A stretch of DNA of 64,000 bases from an uncultured Colwellia sp. (GTDB lineage Bacteria > Pseudomonadota > Gammaproteobacteria > Enterobacterales > Alteromonadaceae), in assembly GCA_913020705.1 (NCBI GenBank), contig CAJWBY010000003.1, positions 4,922 through 68,921 on the forward strand. The letters are read 5' to 3'. Numbering within the stretch: position 1 is the first letter of the stretch; every line of letters starts with the position of its first letter. This document shows positions 18,793 through 27,288 of the stretch, one piece after another. The notes under the pieces are model-generated. The model did no database searches. It worked only from the letters and a program-made list of their open reading frames with translations, and was not told the DNA's origin. The position numbers were made by a program, and so were the translations under genes.

Positions 18793-19077
18793 TTAAACCC
18801 CTTTTGTTGCTTTATAAAGTTTCTTCGCTTCTGCTTTTGATAAACCGCCCAATGTCGAACATGTGCCTTTTTTAACAAGCTTCCACTCGCCTTTGTCATT
18901 ATCGACTTTTGACTGGCCAGCACATGAATGCGTACCCGCTAAATTTGCACAATCGTTTTGAGCGGCTTTTGCTACGCCATAGCATTTTTCTTTCTTACCT
19001 GCTGCTTCAGCTGGGGCAATCACCCCTGTAGAAATTACTGCGGCTAATGCTGCGCTTACTATTAATTTATTGTTCAT
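18793..19077 (-). CDS. bufA: BufA-type bufferin precursor peptide (DUF2282)
   Basis: 94-aa precursor with a Sec signal peptide (residues 1-25, ending APAEA) and a mature part with four cysteines at 32, 43, 52 and 73. The motifs KCYGVAKAAQNDCAN, SCAGQSK and KKGTC are those of the DUF2282/BufA1 bufferins, periplasmic peptides that bind copper after MNIO modification of the two inner cysteines. The signal peptide doubles as the leader, unlike most RiPPs. The ATG at 19077 is preferred to 19080 because the AGGA ribosome site is then 6 bp away. It lies between a thioredoxin gene and the maturase gene. Strong expression relative to the enzymes is expected but not visible. Confidence 0.92.
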   Translation of the reverse strand: MNNKLIVSAALAAVISTGVIAPAEAAGKKEKCYGVAKAAQNDCANLAGTHSCAGQSKVDNDKGEWKLVKKGTCSTLGGLSKAEAKKLYKATKGV

Positions 19078-19107
19078 CATTGATCCTTAGATTTTAAAAG
19101 TGAGCAA

Positions 19108-19422
19108 CTATGTTTGTTGCTCTAACCATTGCATTAATTGTTGTGGTGGTAATCCACCAACACGTTGATCTATAATTTCGTCATTTTTCACTAACACCAG
19201 CGTAGGCACACTGCGTATGCCATAATCTGCTGCGAAAGTGGGTAATTGGTCGACATCAACTTTAAAGGCATTAAATCGATCCTTCATCATGCCAGACACC
19301 CCTTCAACAATCGGTGTCATTGACTTACAAGGCGCACACCACGAGGCACTAAAATATAAAAGTGAAAATTCTTGCTGGGTTAGTAACTCGTCAAGTGAGT
19401 CAGCTGAAGTTAGTTGTTTCAT
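19108..19422 (-). CDS. thioredoxin-like protein in bufferin operon
   Basis: 104-aa single-domain thioredoxin with the active site SASWCAPCKSM (WCAPC in place of the usual WCGPC), cis-Pro loop RSVPTLVLV and C-terminal LMQWLEQQ. No signal peptide, so cytoplasmic. It is gene 2 of the operon, 30 bp upstream of bufA. A likely role is keeping the precursor cysteines reduced before modification, or repairing thiols under copper stress; this is inferred from context only. Confidence 0.88.
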   Translation of the reverse strand: MKQLTSADSLDELLTQQEFSLLYFSASWCAPCKSMTPIVEGVSGMMKDRFNAFKVDVDQLPTFAADYGIRSVPTLVLVKNDEIIDQRVGGLPPQQLMQWLEQQT

Positions 19423-19457
19423 TATTAATACCTCATGCTGTTATGGATAATTCAGAA

Positions 19458-19943
19458 TTAATCGAAAACTTTTTCTATTTGCTCAACGGTTAAGCCTTTT
19501 ATGCCGCCCCAGTTTTCTTGAGCAGTTTCGATATAGCCAGGAATGTCAGTTGCCCATTTCTTTTGTACGTTTTTATTAAGGTTTAGAAATAATTTACCTT
19601 CGCGGATATGCCACGCAGCAGGATCTGTATCAAATTTCTTATTCATCGTTACACCAAATGCACAAAATCCACCGTATTGCGGAGCATACTTACTTGGTTC
19701 CGCTTTAAATAAGTCGCGATTATCAGCACTAGAGAATTGATAAATAGCGCCGTTATAAGCGGAAGTAAATTTGTTAGATCCTTTGATTGGCATGCCTTTT
19801 GTAAAATAAGACACAGTATCGTAACCTTTAATCGCTAAGTCATTGCCGTTGGCATTCACTTCAATGTTTGCAGCAAAACTCAGGCTGCTGACCAAGAAGG
19901 CAGAGGTTACTAGTGTAGATTTTATAATTGTTGTAAGTTTCAT
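19458..19943 (-). CDS. periplasmic YHS-domain protein, first gene of bufferin operon
   Basis: About 161 aa from the ATG at 19943, which has a GGAG ribosome site; the upstream ATG at 19970 lacks one. Signal peptide to about SLSFA, then a YHS domain: LAIKGYDTVSYF and SKYAPQYGGFCAFGV are its core. YHS domains bind metals, notably copper in some membrane and periplasmic proteins. Placed at the head of the operon next to a copper-binding bufferin, it may buffer or deliver copper in the periplasm. That is inference from domain and location. Confidence 0.85.
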   Translation of the reverse strand: MKLTTIIKSTLVTSAFLVSSLSFAANIEVNANGNDLAIKGYDTVSYFTKGMPIKGSNKFTSAYNGAIYQFSSADNRDLFKAEPSKYAPQYGGFCAFGVTMNKKFDTDPAAWHIREGKLFLNLNKNVQKKWATDIPGYIETAQENWGGIKGLTVEQIEKVFD

Positions 19944-19962
19944 TTGGTTGCTCCAGTATTTT

Positions 19963-20087
19963 ATGTTCAAGTTGAGATGCTTAATCTCAAATGTTCAAAG
20001 TTTGTTATTGAATAAGGATGTTTTCCTTGGTTGATAATATAGGGCTTTCAATTAACCAAAAGGAATGACATAGTCCTAACTTTGAAC
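19963..20087. promoter_or_regulatory. divergent promoter with repeated operator-like motifs
   Basis: Between the YHS gene and the araC-type gene are two direct copies of ATGTTCAA (19963-19970 and 19991-19998, 28 bp apart) flanking a perfect inverted repeat TTGAGAT-5-ATCTCAA (19972-19990). GTTCAAAG at 19993-20000 recurs inverted as CTTTGAAC at 20080-20087. AraC-family proteins bind direct repeats, so these are the best candidates for binding by the divergent regulator. Confidence 0.5.
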
Positions 20088-20121
20088 CCAATCGTCCAAA
20101 ATGAGCATAAAGGAGAGAATA

Positions 20122-20943
20122 ATGGATCAGCTTTCAGTCATATTGCAGCGCTTTTCGATGAATACTGAAGTATTTTTTACCGGTAATCTCTGTGGGATCA
20201 GTAATTTTAATCGAGAGCCTAATCAAGGACATTTGCACTTATTGCGCAGTGGTGAATTAACGGTTATTGATGAAAAAGGAAATTCTCAATTGATTAATGA
20301 GCCTACAGTGCTGTTTTTTCCAACACCACATGCGCATCGTCTCATTGGCAATGAAGAAAACCCTCCCGAATTGGTATGCGCCAACATTAATTATAAGGAA
20401 AGTACCTCTAACCCTATTGCTAATGCTTTACCAGCGCTGCTGTGCTTTAAGCTTAGTGATTGTCAAAAGCTCAAACAAAACGCACTATGTTTATTTGATG
20501 AAGCATTTCAAGAACAATACGGGCGACTCCCCATGATTAATTTGCTTACCAACATATTTCTTATTCATGTGCTTCGCCATGTCGTTAATAACAATATTAT
20601 TCAACATGGTTTGCTTGCTGGCTTAGCACATCCCCAATTGTCTAAAGTATTACTCGCCATTCATAACGCGCCAGAGAACCAATGGGGGCTAGAATCAATG
20701 GCTGAGCTTGCCTTAATGTCTAGGTCTAAATTTGCAGAGCTTTTCAAACGTATAGTGAACCAAAGTCCAGGCGATTATTTAATTGATTGGCGTATTGCGG
20801 TAGCGAAAGGTTTATTGCAAAAAAATAAGCCTGTGGCATTAGTTGCCAATGCTGTTGGTTATGAGAATGGCTCAGCACTCGCGCGAGTTTTTAGAAAAAA
20901 AATAGGTTTGTCACCTAAACAATGGCTAGAAAAAATCGATTGA
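20122..20943 (+). CDS. AraC-family transcriptional regulator with cupin sensor
   Basis: About 273 aa. The ATG at 20122 follows AAGGAGAG by 4-8 bp and is preferred to the ATG at 20101. Residues 1-150 form a cupin-type effector domain (GHLHLLRSGELTVID, LFFPTPHAHRLI); residues about 165-273 are a double helix-turn-helix AraC domain with MAELALMSRSKFAELFKR, QSPGDYLIDWR and VGYENGSALARVFRKKIGLSP. It is divergent from the bufferin operon and very probably controls it. Its signal could be copper, thiols or an oxidant; the domain does not tell which. Confidence 0.9.
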   Translation: MDQLSVILQRFSMNTEVFFTGNLCGISNFNREPNQGHLHLLRSGELTVIDEKGNSQLINEPTVLFFPTPHAHRLIGNEENPPELVCANINYKESTSNPIANALPALLCFKLSDCQKLKQNALCLFDEAFQEQYGRLPMINLLTNIFLIHVLRHVVNNNIIQHGLLAGLAHPQLSKVLLAIHNAPENQWGLESMAELALMSRSKFAELFKRIVNQSPGDYLIDWRIAVAKGLLQKNKPVALVANAVGYENGSALARVFRKKIGLSPKQWLEKID

Positions 20944-21037
20944 ATGAATTGAAAAGTAAAGTATTAAAGCTATATGTTCGTCAGTTATAATAGACCATGA
21001 ATTTACAAGGTAGTTAAAGACGGGGCAGACATGAGTG

Positions 21038-21565
21038 ATGAGTATGAAAATATTAACATATAAAAAAATTGATGCTAATTTTTCACCTTGGTCTCCAGTA
21101 TATTTTGATGTTGCTCTGGCTGTTATGAATTTTATATCTTTAGAGCGTTTTGAAGTTATCCATATTGGCTCAACATCGTTCAAAGTTGGTGGGAAAGGGA
21201 TTATAGACTTAGCGATTTTATATAAAAATAATGATCTAGCGTTAGCTATTCAACATTTATCAACGTTAGGTTTTCAAGACCAAATTAATGTAAAGCCCTT
21301 TCCTCCAGAACGCCCTAGAAAAGATGGTGCTGTTTATGTAAATGGAAAAGAATATTACCTTCATATACACGTTATCGCTCATTCCAGTGATGAGCATAAA
21401 GAATTGGTAAGATACAAAAATTACATGTTAGACAATTTTACGGCAAGAAAGGCATACGAAGATTCGAAAAAAAAAATCCTATCCGATGGTTTTATTGATC
21501 AAGATGTTTATGGCAAAAAAAAGTCTCCTTTTGTAAAATATGTATTAAATAAGATGAAAACGTAA
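21038..21565 (+). CDS. GrpB-family nucleotidyltransferase-like protein (UPF0157)
   Basis: About 175 aa with the GrpB-family pattern: VIHIGSTSFKVGGKGIIDLAIL (residues about 45-66), RPRKDGAVYV, YYLHIHVIAHSS and VRYKNYMLDN. The fold is that of a minimal nucleotidyltransferase; the usual GSTSVPGL is degenerate here (GSTSFKVG). Function is not established. The start is uncertain among GTG 21035, ATG 21038 and ATG 21044. It stands alone on the plus strand, 94 bp after the AraC gene. Confidence 0.85.
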   Translation: MSMKILTYKKIDANFSPWSPVYFDVALAVMNFISLERFEVIHIGSTSFKVGGKGIIDLAILYKNNDLALAIQHLSTLGFQDQINVKPFPPERPRKDGAVYVNGKEYYLHIHVIAHSSDEHKELVRYKNYMLDNFTARKAYEDSKKKILSDGFIDQDVYGKKKSPFVKYVLNKMKT

Positions 21566-21645
21566 ACATATTAACCGACAATAGTAATGACATTATCAGG
21601 GGAAAAATATCCCTTTCTTATCGAAAATATAGGTGAGTATTAGGC

Positions 21646-21912
21646 ATGGTTCAATATATTATAATAGCGGCATTATTAACGGGTTCGATCGGTTTAATGT
21701 TGTTAGTTATAGGTTCTATTTTCAGTGCAGTAGTTGCCTTGGGTAACAAACAACATTTATTTGGTTGGTCAGTGTTTTTATGTTTTCCACTCTCATTAGT
21801 TTATTGTGCAATGAATTGGGATAAAGCGTCTTATTCTGGAAAAATGGTTTTTTCAGGAGCTTCTTTATTAACACTAACTGCAATTATTTTAAAGTTAGGT
21901 GGTGTCATTTAG
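21646..21912 (+). CDS. small membrane protein, unknown
   Basis: 88-aa hydrophobic protein with three likely membrane segments (residues about 5-30, 38-55 and 66-84) separated by short polar loops (GNKQHLFG, NWDKASYSGK). A ribosome-site-like AGGTGAG precedes the ATG. Codon use and the regular segment spacing make it a plausible real gene. No family is recognised. Confidence 0.6.
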   Translation: MVQYIIIAALLTGSIGLMLLVIGSIFSAVVALGNKQHLFGWSVFLCFPLSLVYCAMNWDKASYSGKMVFSGASLLTLTAIILKLGGVI

Positions 21913-22054
21913 ATGTTAATAAGCAAAAACGTTTTAATACTTTTTACCTATTGTTAGAACAACCTTTAAAAAGTGTCTCTATTCAATTCAACAAAAAGCA
22001 TTACTCAGAATTTAACACCAAATTAAAATCAATTTATTTAACAGGGAAAGTCGA

Positions 22055-23023
22055 ATGATAGGATCAGAAGATAAAATTAACACAAGTCGAAGAAACATCC
22101 TCAAAAAAGCTACAGTCGCTGTAGGAACACTAGTCACTGCTAGTGCAGTAGTCAGTAATGTTCAGGCAACCATAATAAAATCTGGTGATAAAGGGGGGGC
22201 GCAAGAGTCAAACTATCTTCCAAGTCCTAAACAAGTGCCGGTGACTGAAGGTGTATTGCCACTGTCTGGCGGAGCAGGATTATATTATTGGGACACTGGT
22301 GGCAACGGCCCGACTATTTTACTTTCTCACCCAGGTAGGGGTAGTGCGTTAACTTGGCCGTATCAGCAACCTGTTTTTTCTGCTGCGGGATTTAGGGTTA
22401 TAGCGTATTCAAGGCGTGGTTATTTCGCTTCTCCTGCAGGCTCTGCAAATGACACCGGGAATTATGCTGACGATATTAATGCTTTAATGGAGCATTTACA
22501 CGTAGATAAATTTCACATTTTAGGTCTTGCCGCAGGCGGATTTTCTGTTACGGATTTCGCCGTATCATATCCAAATAAACTACTTAGTATGGTTATTGCG
22601 TGTAGTCTCTTTGGGATGTGGGATAAAGATATTGATGAACGATTAGATTTTATCCTCCCGAAAGCTTTTGGTGATTTACCGCCAGAGTTTAAAGAGCTGG
22701 GTCCTTCGTATCGTTGGGCACACCCAGAAGGTGTTAAAGAATGGCTTGTGATGGAAAGAAAATCTAAAGGTGATGGCATCAGACATGGTCAGAAAGCTAA
22801 AAGCACTATTACTTGGGATAAAATTAGGGCAAATAATATACCTACATTTTTTATTGCTGGTGGTGCTGATTTATATCAACCGCCTTCTATGATGAGAGCT
22901 GCAGCAAGAGAAGTTCCAAATAGCCAAACACTGGTGATTTCAGAGGCCGGGCATGCGGCGCAATGGGAGCAACCTGCATTATTTAACCAAGCAGTTATTG
23001 AATTTTTCAGAAAAAATAGTTAA
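22055..23023 (+). CDS. Tat-exported alpha/beta-hydrolase-fold protein lacking the nucleophile Ser
   Basis: 322 aa with a twin-arginine signal (TSRRNILKKA, residues 10-19, then a hydrophobic stretch) and a haloperoxidase-like alpha/beta-hydrolase domain: LLSHPGRGSALTW oxyanion region, acid in GGADLYQPP and His in EAGHAAQWEQP. The nucleophile elbow reads GLAAGG (residues 157-162), with Ala159 where catalytic Ser is expected. The acid and His are kept. The protein may be a binding or signalling protein or use different chemistry; hydrolase activity is doubtful. The ATG has a good GGGAAAG ribosome site. Neighbours give no clue. Confidence 0.85.
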   Translation: MIGSEDKINTSRRNILKKATVAVGTLVTASAVVSNVQATIIKSGDKGGAQESNYLPSPKQVPVTEGVLPLSGGAGLYYWDTGGNGPTILLSHPGRGSALTWPYQQPVFSAAGFRVIAYSRRGYFASPAGSANDTGNYADDINALMEHLHVDKFHILGLAAGGFSVTDFAVSYPNKLLSMVIACSLFGMWDKDIDERLDFILPKAFGDLPPEFKELGPSYRWAHPEGVKEWLVMERKSKGDGIRHGQKAKSTITWDKIRANNIPTFFIAGGADLYQPPSMMRAAAREVPNSQTLVISEAGHAAQWEQPALFNQAVIEFFRKNS

Positions 23024-23181
23024 CACTATTTTTAGCACTCAATTGTGTCTTTATGCAAAAAGGAAATTACGATTCCTTTTTAGATTTTTCTTACCAACCA
23101 ATAATGGGTGTGAGGATTATTGTAATGGCGATAGAGGCTGTGTTTGGGGATACTAATATAAATATTGATGATAAGGTTACC

Positions 23182-23628
23182 ATGATAACAATACTTGATA
23201 ATACGGCTCCAGAAGTTGCCAAACAGATTCATAATATCTTTCAGGACTCATATAAAATAGAAGCTCAGTTGATAGGAATTCTAAATTTTCCTCCATTATC
23301 ACGTAGTGCTCAGGATATAGAAAAATCGAAAACTACATTTTATGGCTATTGTGAAAATAACTGTTTAGCTGCTGTATTAGAGATTTCACTCGAAGATAAA
23401 TGTTTAAGCATTGACAGTTTAACTGTTGATCCTAAGTATTTTAGGAAAGGTATCGCGAACAAATTAATAAGTTATGTTCTAAATATTAATGATTTTTCAG
23501 AAGCTATTGTAGAAACAGCGGTTGTAAATATACCCGCAATTAAGTTATACAAAAAACATGGATTTGTAGAATTTAAACGTTGGACGCCATCTCATGGTAT
23601 TGAAAAATTAGCCATGTCAGTTGGATAA
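23182..23628 (+). CDS. GNAT-family N-acetyltransferase
   Basis: About 148 aa from the ATG at 23182 (AAGG upstream); longer in-frame starts back to 23053 add residues with no GNAT features. The acetyl-CoA site is SIDSLTVDPKYFRKGIANKLI, where RKGIAN is the Q/RxxGxG/A loop, and the C-terminal VNIPAIKLYKKHGFVEF is the usual closing motif. The acceptor is unknown. The last 12 bp overlap the 3' end of the convergent MFS gene. Confidence 0.87.
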   Translation: MITILDNTAPEVAKQIHNIFQDSYKIEAQLIGILNFPPLSRSAQDIEKSKTTFYGYCENNCLAAVLEISLEDKCLSIDSLTVDPKYFRKGIANKLISYVLNINDFSEAIVETAVVNIPAIKLYKKHGFVEFKRWTPSHGIEKLAMSVG

Positions 23629-24939
23629 TTTATTTGCTGCTTTATATTCTGAATGCATAAATGCCCAAACTGATATGATGCCAACAAATGAAATTAAAAT
23701 TAGCATATTCATAAAGCTTGACCAACCACCCGCACTATCTGCCAATCTCCCCCCAATGAAAGCAAACGTTGCACTCGCTGCAAAGCCAAAAGCATCAATT
23801 AAACACACTAAGGTAGCGCTATGTCGGCCACCATACTCTATGGAAAATATCGACATTGGTAAGTAATAAGCAGGAGAAATTGAAAAAGCGAATATAAAAA
23901 TTGCGCCTAACGCGACTAGGTAATTCAATTCTTTACTGAGATTAAACAAAGGTAAATACTTCAACGTAAGCACACTGAATAAACTAAGCAATAGAGCGAT
24001 AGTTAATACGGTTCGAATGCCACCTTTTGAAAAACGATCGTAGAATGCTATTGAAGCTAAAAGCCCCACCAGAGATCCAACAGGAAAAACAGTAGAAGCC
24101 ATGGCGGCCTGTGAAGGCGTTAAGTGATATGTCTCCATAAGGTAAACAGACACAAAATCTAAGAAGGCCATCATGCAGGTAAGCATCATTAGCATGATTA
24201 CCACAAGCCAAACCCTAGGGCTTTTTGCAAACGCCACAAGTCCGCCTGCAGTACCAGTATCTTTAAGCGGATGATTGTATTTATTATCAAGTGCCTGTTT
24301 TGAAGCTATAGCTTGTTCAGGCGTCTCGTCATGACTGATGTTTTCTTTGAAAAAATTAGGGTTTTCCGGTTTATCCTTCAGGTAAAAATAACAATAGATA
24401 AAAATTACTATGGCAAAAGCGGCGGCAATAAATGCCACCGTTCGCCAATGCATTAAGCTCAATAGCCAACCGAAGAACAGTGTTGCTAAAACAACACTAA
24501 GTCTAGAGCTCGTAGAAAGTATGCTCCACGCTCGGCCGTAGTGCTGAGGGTGATACCACTCGCCAACCAATTTTGTCATACCTGGCCAGCCTGAAGATTT
24601 AGTACAATAAAGTAAAAATGAAAAACCAGTAAAAGCCATTACATTAGGAGAAAGGCCAAAGGCGATAACGAGCAGAGCAGAAAGAAAAATACCGATTAAA
24701 AAAGTAACGCTTCCACCAATTTTATCAGCAAGAGGGCCCCAAATAAGCTTACCCACTAACGCGCCTAATGTACCATAAGCTGCAAAGTCACCAATATGAG
24801 TTTTTGTGAGTCCTAAGCTATCATCGGCAAGCATAGCGGGACTAAGAATAGTGATCATTTGACGGCAAATCATCATAGCCGCGTAACCGAGGTACATCGT
24901 AATGATGATATTAAGTTGTTGCGGAGGACGAGTAGACAT
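23617..24939 (-). CDS. MFS permease, GlpT/organophosphate-like
   Basis: 440-aa inner-membrane transporter with 12 predicted segments. YAAMMICRQMITILSPAM in segment 1 resembles the GlpT/UhpT group, and KLIWGPLADKIGG is the MFS loop 2-3 motif. SSGWPGMTKLVGEWY is also typical of organophosphate:phosphate antiporters. Cargo may be a sugar or glycerol phosphate or a related anion. It is divergent from the GH16 gene across a 367-bp gap in which I see no operator like those at 0.7 and 9 kb, so it is not evidently part of that regulon. Confidence 0.87.
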   Translation of the reverse strand: MSTRPPQQLNIIITMYLGYAAMMICRQMITILSPAMLADDSLGLTKTHIGDFAAYGTLGALVGKLIWGPLADKIGGSVTFLIGIFLSALLVIAFGLSPNVMAFTGFSFLLYCTKSSGWPGMTKLVGEWYHPQHYGRAWSILSTSSRLSVVLATLFFGWLLSLMHWRTVAFIAAAFAIVIFIYCYFYLKDKPENPNFFKENISHDETPEQAIASKQALDNKYNHPLKDTGTAGGLVAFAKSPRVWLVVIMLMMLTCMMAFLDFVSVYLMETYHLTPSQAAMASTVFPVGSLVGLLASIAFYDRFSKGGIRTVLTIALLLSLFSVLTLKYLPLFNLSKELNYLVALGAIFIFAFSISPAYYLPMSIFSIEYGGRHSATLVCLIDAFGFAASATFAFIGGRLADSAGGWSSFMNMLILISFVGIISVWAFMHSEYKAANKLSN

Positions 24940-25306
24940 AATATCTCTTTAAACGGTCAAACTATAGTGAGTTTATTTCTATATTGTGACAGTTATATTA
25001 ACGTTGAAGATGAATCTAACATTAAGTTATCAAATTGTTTACGTCAACTGAACTCAATAACCCACGTGTACTTACGATAATAATAGCCAATTATGCTGTT
25101 TTAGATATTAAGTATTTTCTTCGACCAGTCGTGAATTAGTCAGTTAGCATTGTGAATTTAACTTTGAACACTGGTTTGAGTACAATTTTCCTATTATTAT
25201 AGTAATATTCATCCACTTTATTTGCATTTTTATGTAGAAGTTACCCATCACCCATTTACATTGTTGTGGTAACAAATATTTAATTCGGACATCTGTTGAG
25301 ATTTTA

Positions 25307-26260
25307 ATGAAATTTTTAATTTTTTTATCGAGTATTTTATTCTTTAATTTATCGTCTTGTTCAAGTAATGATAATTTAGCTGCCTCCATTGAAGAACCCT
25401 TAACGGCTTTTCCCGAATATACAGGGGATTACGACGGTTTTACTCTATTACTGGATGAACGGTTTAACGATTTTAATGACGCTGTTTGGAGAAAAGGCGA
25501 TGGCGCAGTAGGAGGCGAATCAATGTGTCGCTTTCAAGATCAAGGTGTACAGATAGTTAACGGTGTAATGGAACTTGAGGTTCGTCAGGAACAAGTTCAG
25601 CCAAGCTGGTCTGAAGACCATCAACAAGACAAGGGTGTATACTACTTTTCTTGTGGAGAGTTTCGTACTATTGCGAGCAAGAAAATTCGGTACGGACGGA
25701 TTGAAGCTCGTATGAAAGCACCTGCTCGTGATAAAGCATCTGGTTATATTTCTTCTTTATTTACTTATACCAATGACTTTGATCGTAATGGCTCTGCGGC
25801 AGACAAGACCGAATGGGAAGAAATTGATGTTGAGCTTGAGGGAAGTCGACCGGATAAATTTCAAGCTAATTTAATCTATGGCGAAAACACTTGGGAATGG
25901 AGTCGAACGCGTGATTATGGCGCCTGGGAAGATAAAATAGTCGTCGGGCCTGTTGATGAATGGCGAGTATATGCAATTGAATGGCTGCCAGATGCTATAA
26001 AATGGTACATAGACGGAAAATTAGTAAAAACACTTTCGCAGTCAGCAATTGATTGCAAGCCAGACTGTGTATTTCCACAGAAAAAACCGACGCCAATTCC
26101 AGACAACCCAACGGATATTATGATCAATTTTTGGATCCCTAATGATGCCATTCAAGACGTTTTTGGCGGAAATAAAAGTGGTAATGTTTATCCAATGAAA
26201 ACTCAATATGACTGGATACGTTATTATCAGTTAGATTCTCATCCAATGAAGGGGTGGTAA
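25307..26260 (+). CDS. GH16 endo-beta-glucanase-type lipoprotein
   Basis: 317-aa secreted glycoside hydrolase of family GH16. Lipoprotein signal with lipobox LSSC (Cys18), then a jelly-roll domain from about residue 45: catalytic motif EIDVE at 172-176 (ExDxE type, nucleophile Glu172 and acid/base Glu176), RYGRIEARMK, EWRVYAIEWLPDAIKWYIDGKLV and the closing MKTQYDWIRYYQL. The ExDxE pattern is that of lichenase/xyloglucan-type GH16 more than beta-bulged ExDxxE laminarinases, so a mixed-linkage or other beta-glucan is the likely substrate; specificity is uncertain. Probably surface or periplasm anchored. Followed by a strong hairpin. Confidence 0.9.
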   Translation: MKFLIFLSSILFFNLSSCSSNDNLAASIEEPLTAFPEYTGDYDGFTLLLDERFNDFNDAVWRKGDGAVGGESMCRFQDQGVQIVNGVMELEVRQEQVQPSWSEDHQQDKGVYYFSCGEFRTIASKKIRYGRIEARMKAPARDKASGYISSLFTYTNDFDRNGSAADKTEWEEIDVELEGSRPDKFQANLIYGENTWEWSRTRDYGAWEDKIVVGPVDEWRVYAIEWLPDAIKWYIDGKLVKTLSQSAIDCKPDCVFPQKKPTPIPDNPTDIMINFWIPNDAIQDVFGGNKSGNVYPMKTQYDWIRYYQLDSHPMKGW

Positions 26261-26322
26261 CTAAGATATTTTAATTAAGAAGTGATGAAAATCAAAGAAG
26301 ACGTGGAAACAGATATTAACGT

Positions 26323-26359
26323 ATTACACCTTAGAAAAATTAATCCACTAAGGTGTAAT
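26323..26359. terminator. bidirectional terminator-type hairpin
   Basis: Perfect 12-bp stem (ATTACACCTTAG / CTAAGGTGTAAT) with a 13-nt loop, between the convergent GH16 gene and the small gene at the end of the urease operon. Flanks are AT-rich but without a clear T-tract. Confidence 0.65.
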
Positions 26360-26375
26360 GATTATTTAAAAGTGA

Positions 26376-26564
26376 TTAACTTTTATGGATTTTTTTATTA
26401 TTAAACCATGAATATGCTTTATAAATAACAAAAGCAAAAAGTGTCCAAAAAATAGCATGGTAAAATGCATGAATCGAACCTTCACCTAAAGCGTGGTCAT
26501 CATGTCCAAATACCTTTCCTACAAAAAAGAAAAAGCTGATAAAGAGTACTGTTAAAAATTTCAT
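26376..26564 (-). CDS. small His-containing membrane protein, urease-linked
   Basis: 62 aa: signal-like hydrophobic N-terminus (to about residue 20), a short His/acidic segment GHDDHALGEGSIHAFYH, a second membrane segment and a basic tail NNKKIHKS. A good AAGGA ribosome site precedes the ATG. It is the last gene on the urease strand, 64 bp after ureG. The histidine pattern could bind nickel in the periplasm, and the position suggests a nickel or urease accessory role, but no family is recognised. Confidence 0.65.
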   Translation of the reverse strand: MKFLTVLFISFFFFVGKVFGHDDHALGEGSIHAFYHAIFWTLFAFVIYKAYSWFNNKKIHKS

Positions 26565-26628
26565 ATTAAATCCTTAATTCTTAAATGGGTAAATTCGTTC
26601 TAAAGCGATTTATCGACGAGGACAAGAA

Positions 26629-27240
26629 TCACATCTTCAACATGCCTTCATTTTCAATAAATTTAATTATTTCAGTGAGTCCTTGTTGTGTTTTCATATT
26701 GGAAAAAATGAACGGTTTGTCGCCACGCATTTTTTTAGTATCTCTGTCCATTACTTCAAGCGATGATCCAACAAGTTCAGCAACATCTATCTTATTAATG
26801 ATTAATAAGTCAGACTTTGTTATGCCAGGGCCTCCTTTACGCGGAATTTTGTCACCGGCTGAAACATCAATAACGTAAAGCGTTAAGTCAGACAATTCAG
26901 GACTGAACGTTGCGCTTAAGTTATCGCCGCCGCTTTCAATTAAAACAAAGTCTAGGTTGGGGTGTAGTTCTTGTAGTTCGTCAATGGCAGCTAAATTCAT
27001 TGAAGCATCCTCACGGATCGCAGTATGCGGACATCCACCTGTTTCCACGCCCATTATTCTGTCTGCTGACAGAGCATCATTTTTAGTTAAAAATTCAGCG
27101 TCTTCTCGTGTGTATATATCGTTTGTTACAACAGCCATATTGTATTTATCTCGAAGAGCCAAACATAATTGGCGTAATAAGGCCGTTTTTCCTGACCCAA
27201 CAGGGCCACCAACACCAATGCGTAATACTTGTTTTTTCAT
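26629..27240 (-). CDS. ureG: urease accessory GTPase UreG
   Basis: 203-aa SIMIBI-class GTPase that powers nickel insertion into urease. P-loop [14 protein letters not shown] (residues 7-20), nickel-binding Cys-Pro-His motif in [20 protein letters not shown] switch region, and the nucleotide specificity motif INKIDVA. It follows ureF by 48 bp in the usual order. Length is normal. Confidence 0.97.
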   Translation of the reverse strand: MKKQVLRIGVGGPVGSGKTALLRQLCLALRDKYNMAVVTNDIYTREDAEFLTKNDALSADRIMGVETGGCPHTAIREDASMNLAAIDELQELHPNLDFVLIESGGDNLSATFSPELSDLTLYVIDVSAGDKIPRKGGPGITKSDLLIINKIDVAELVGSSLEVMDRDTKKMRGDKPFIFSNMKTQQGLTEIIKFIENEGMLKM

Positions 27241-27288
27241 GTTTTTTTCACTTAAAGTCTGTTTGATATGGATTAGGTTTTAGTTGCT

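Noticed and set aside
24940..25306. LacI-type operator before GH16 or the MFS gene
   Set aside because: No AAGCGCTT core found, so GH16 is not placed in the sugar regulon.
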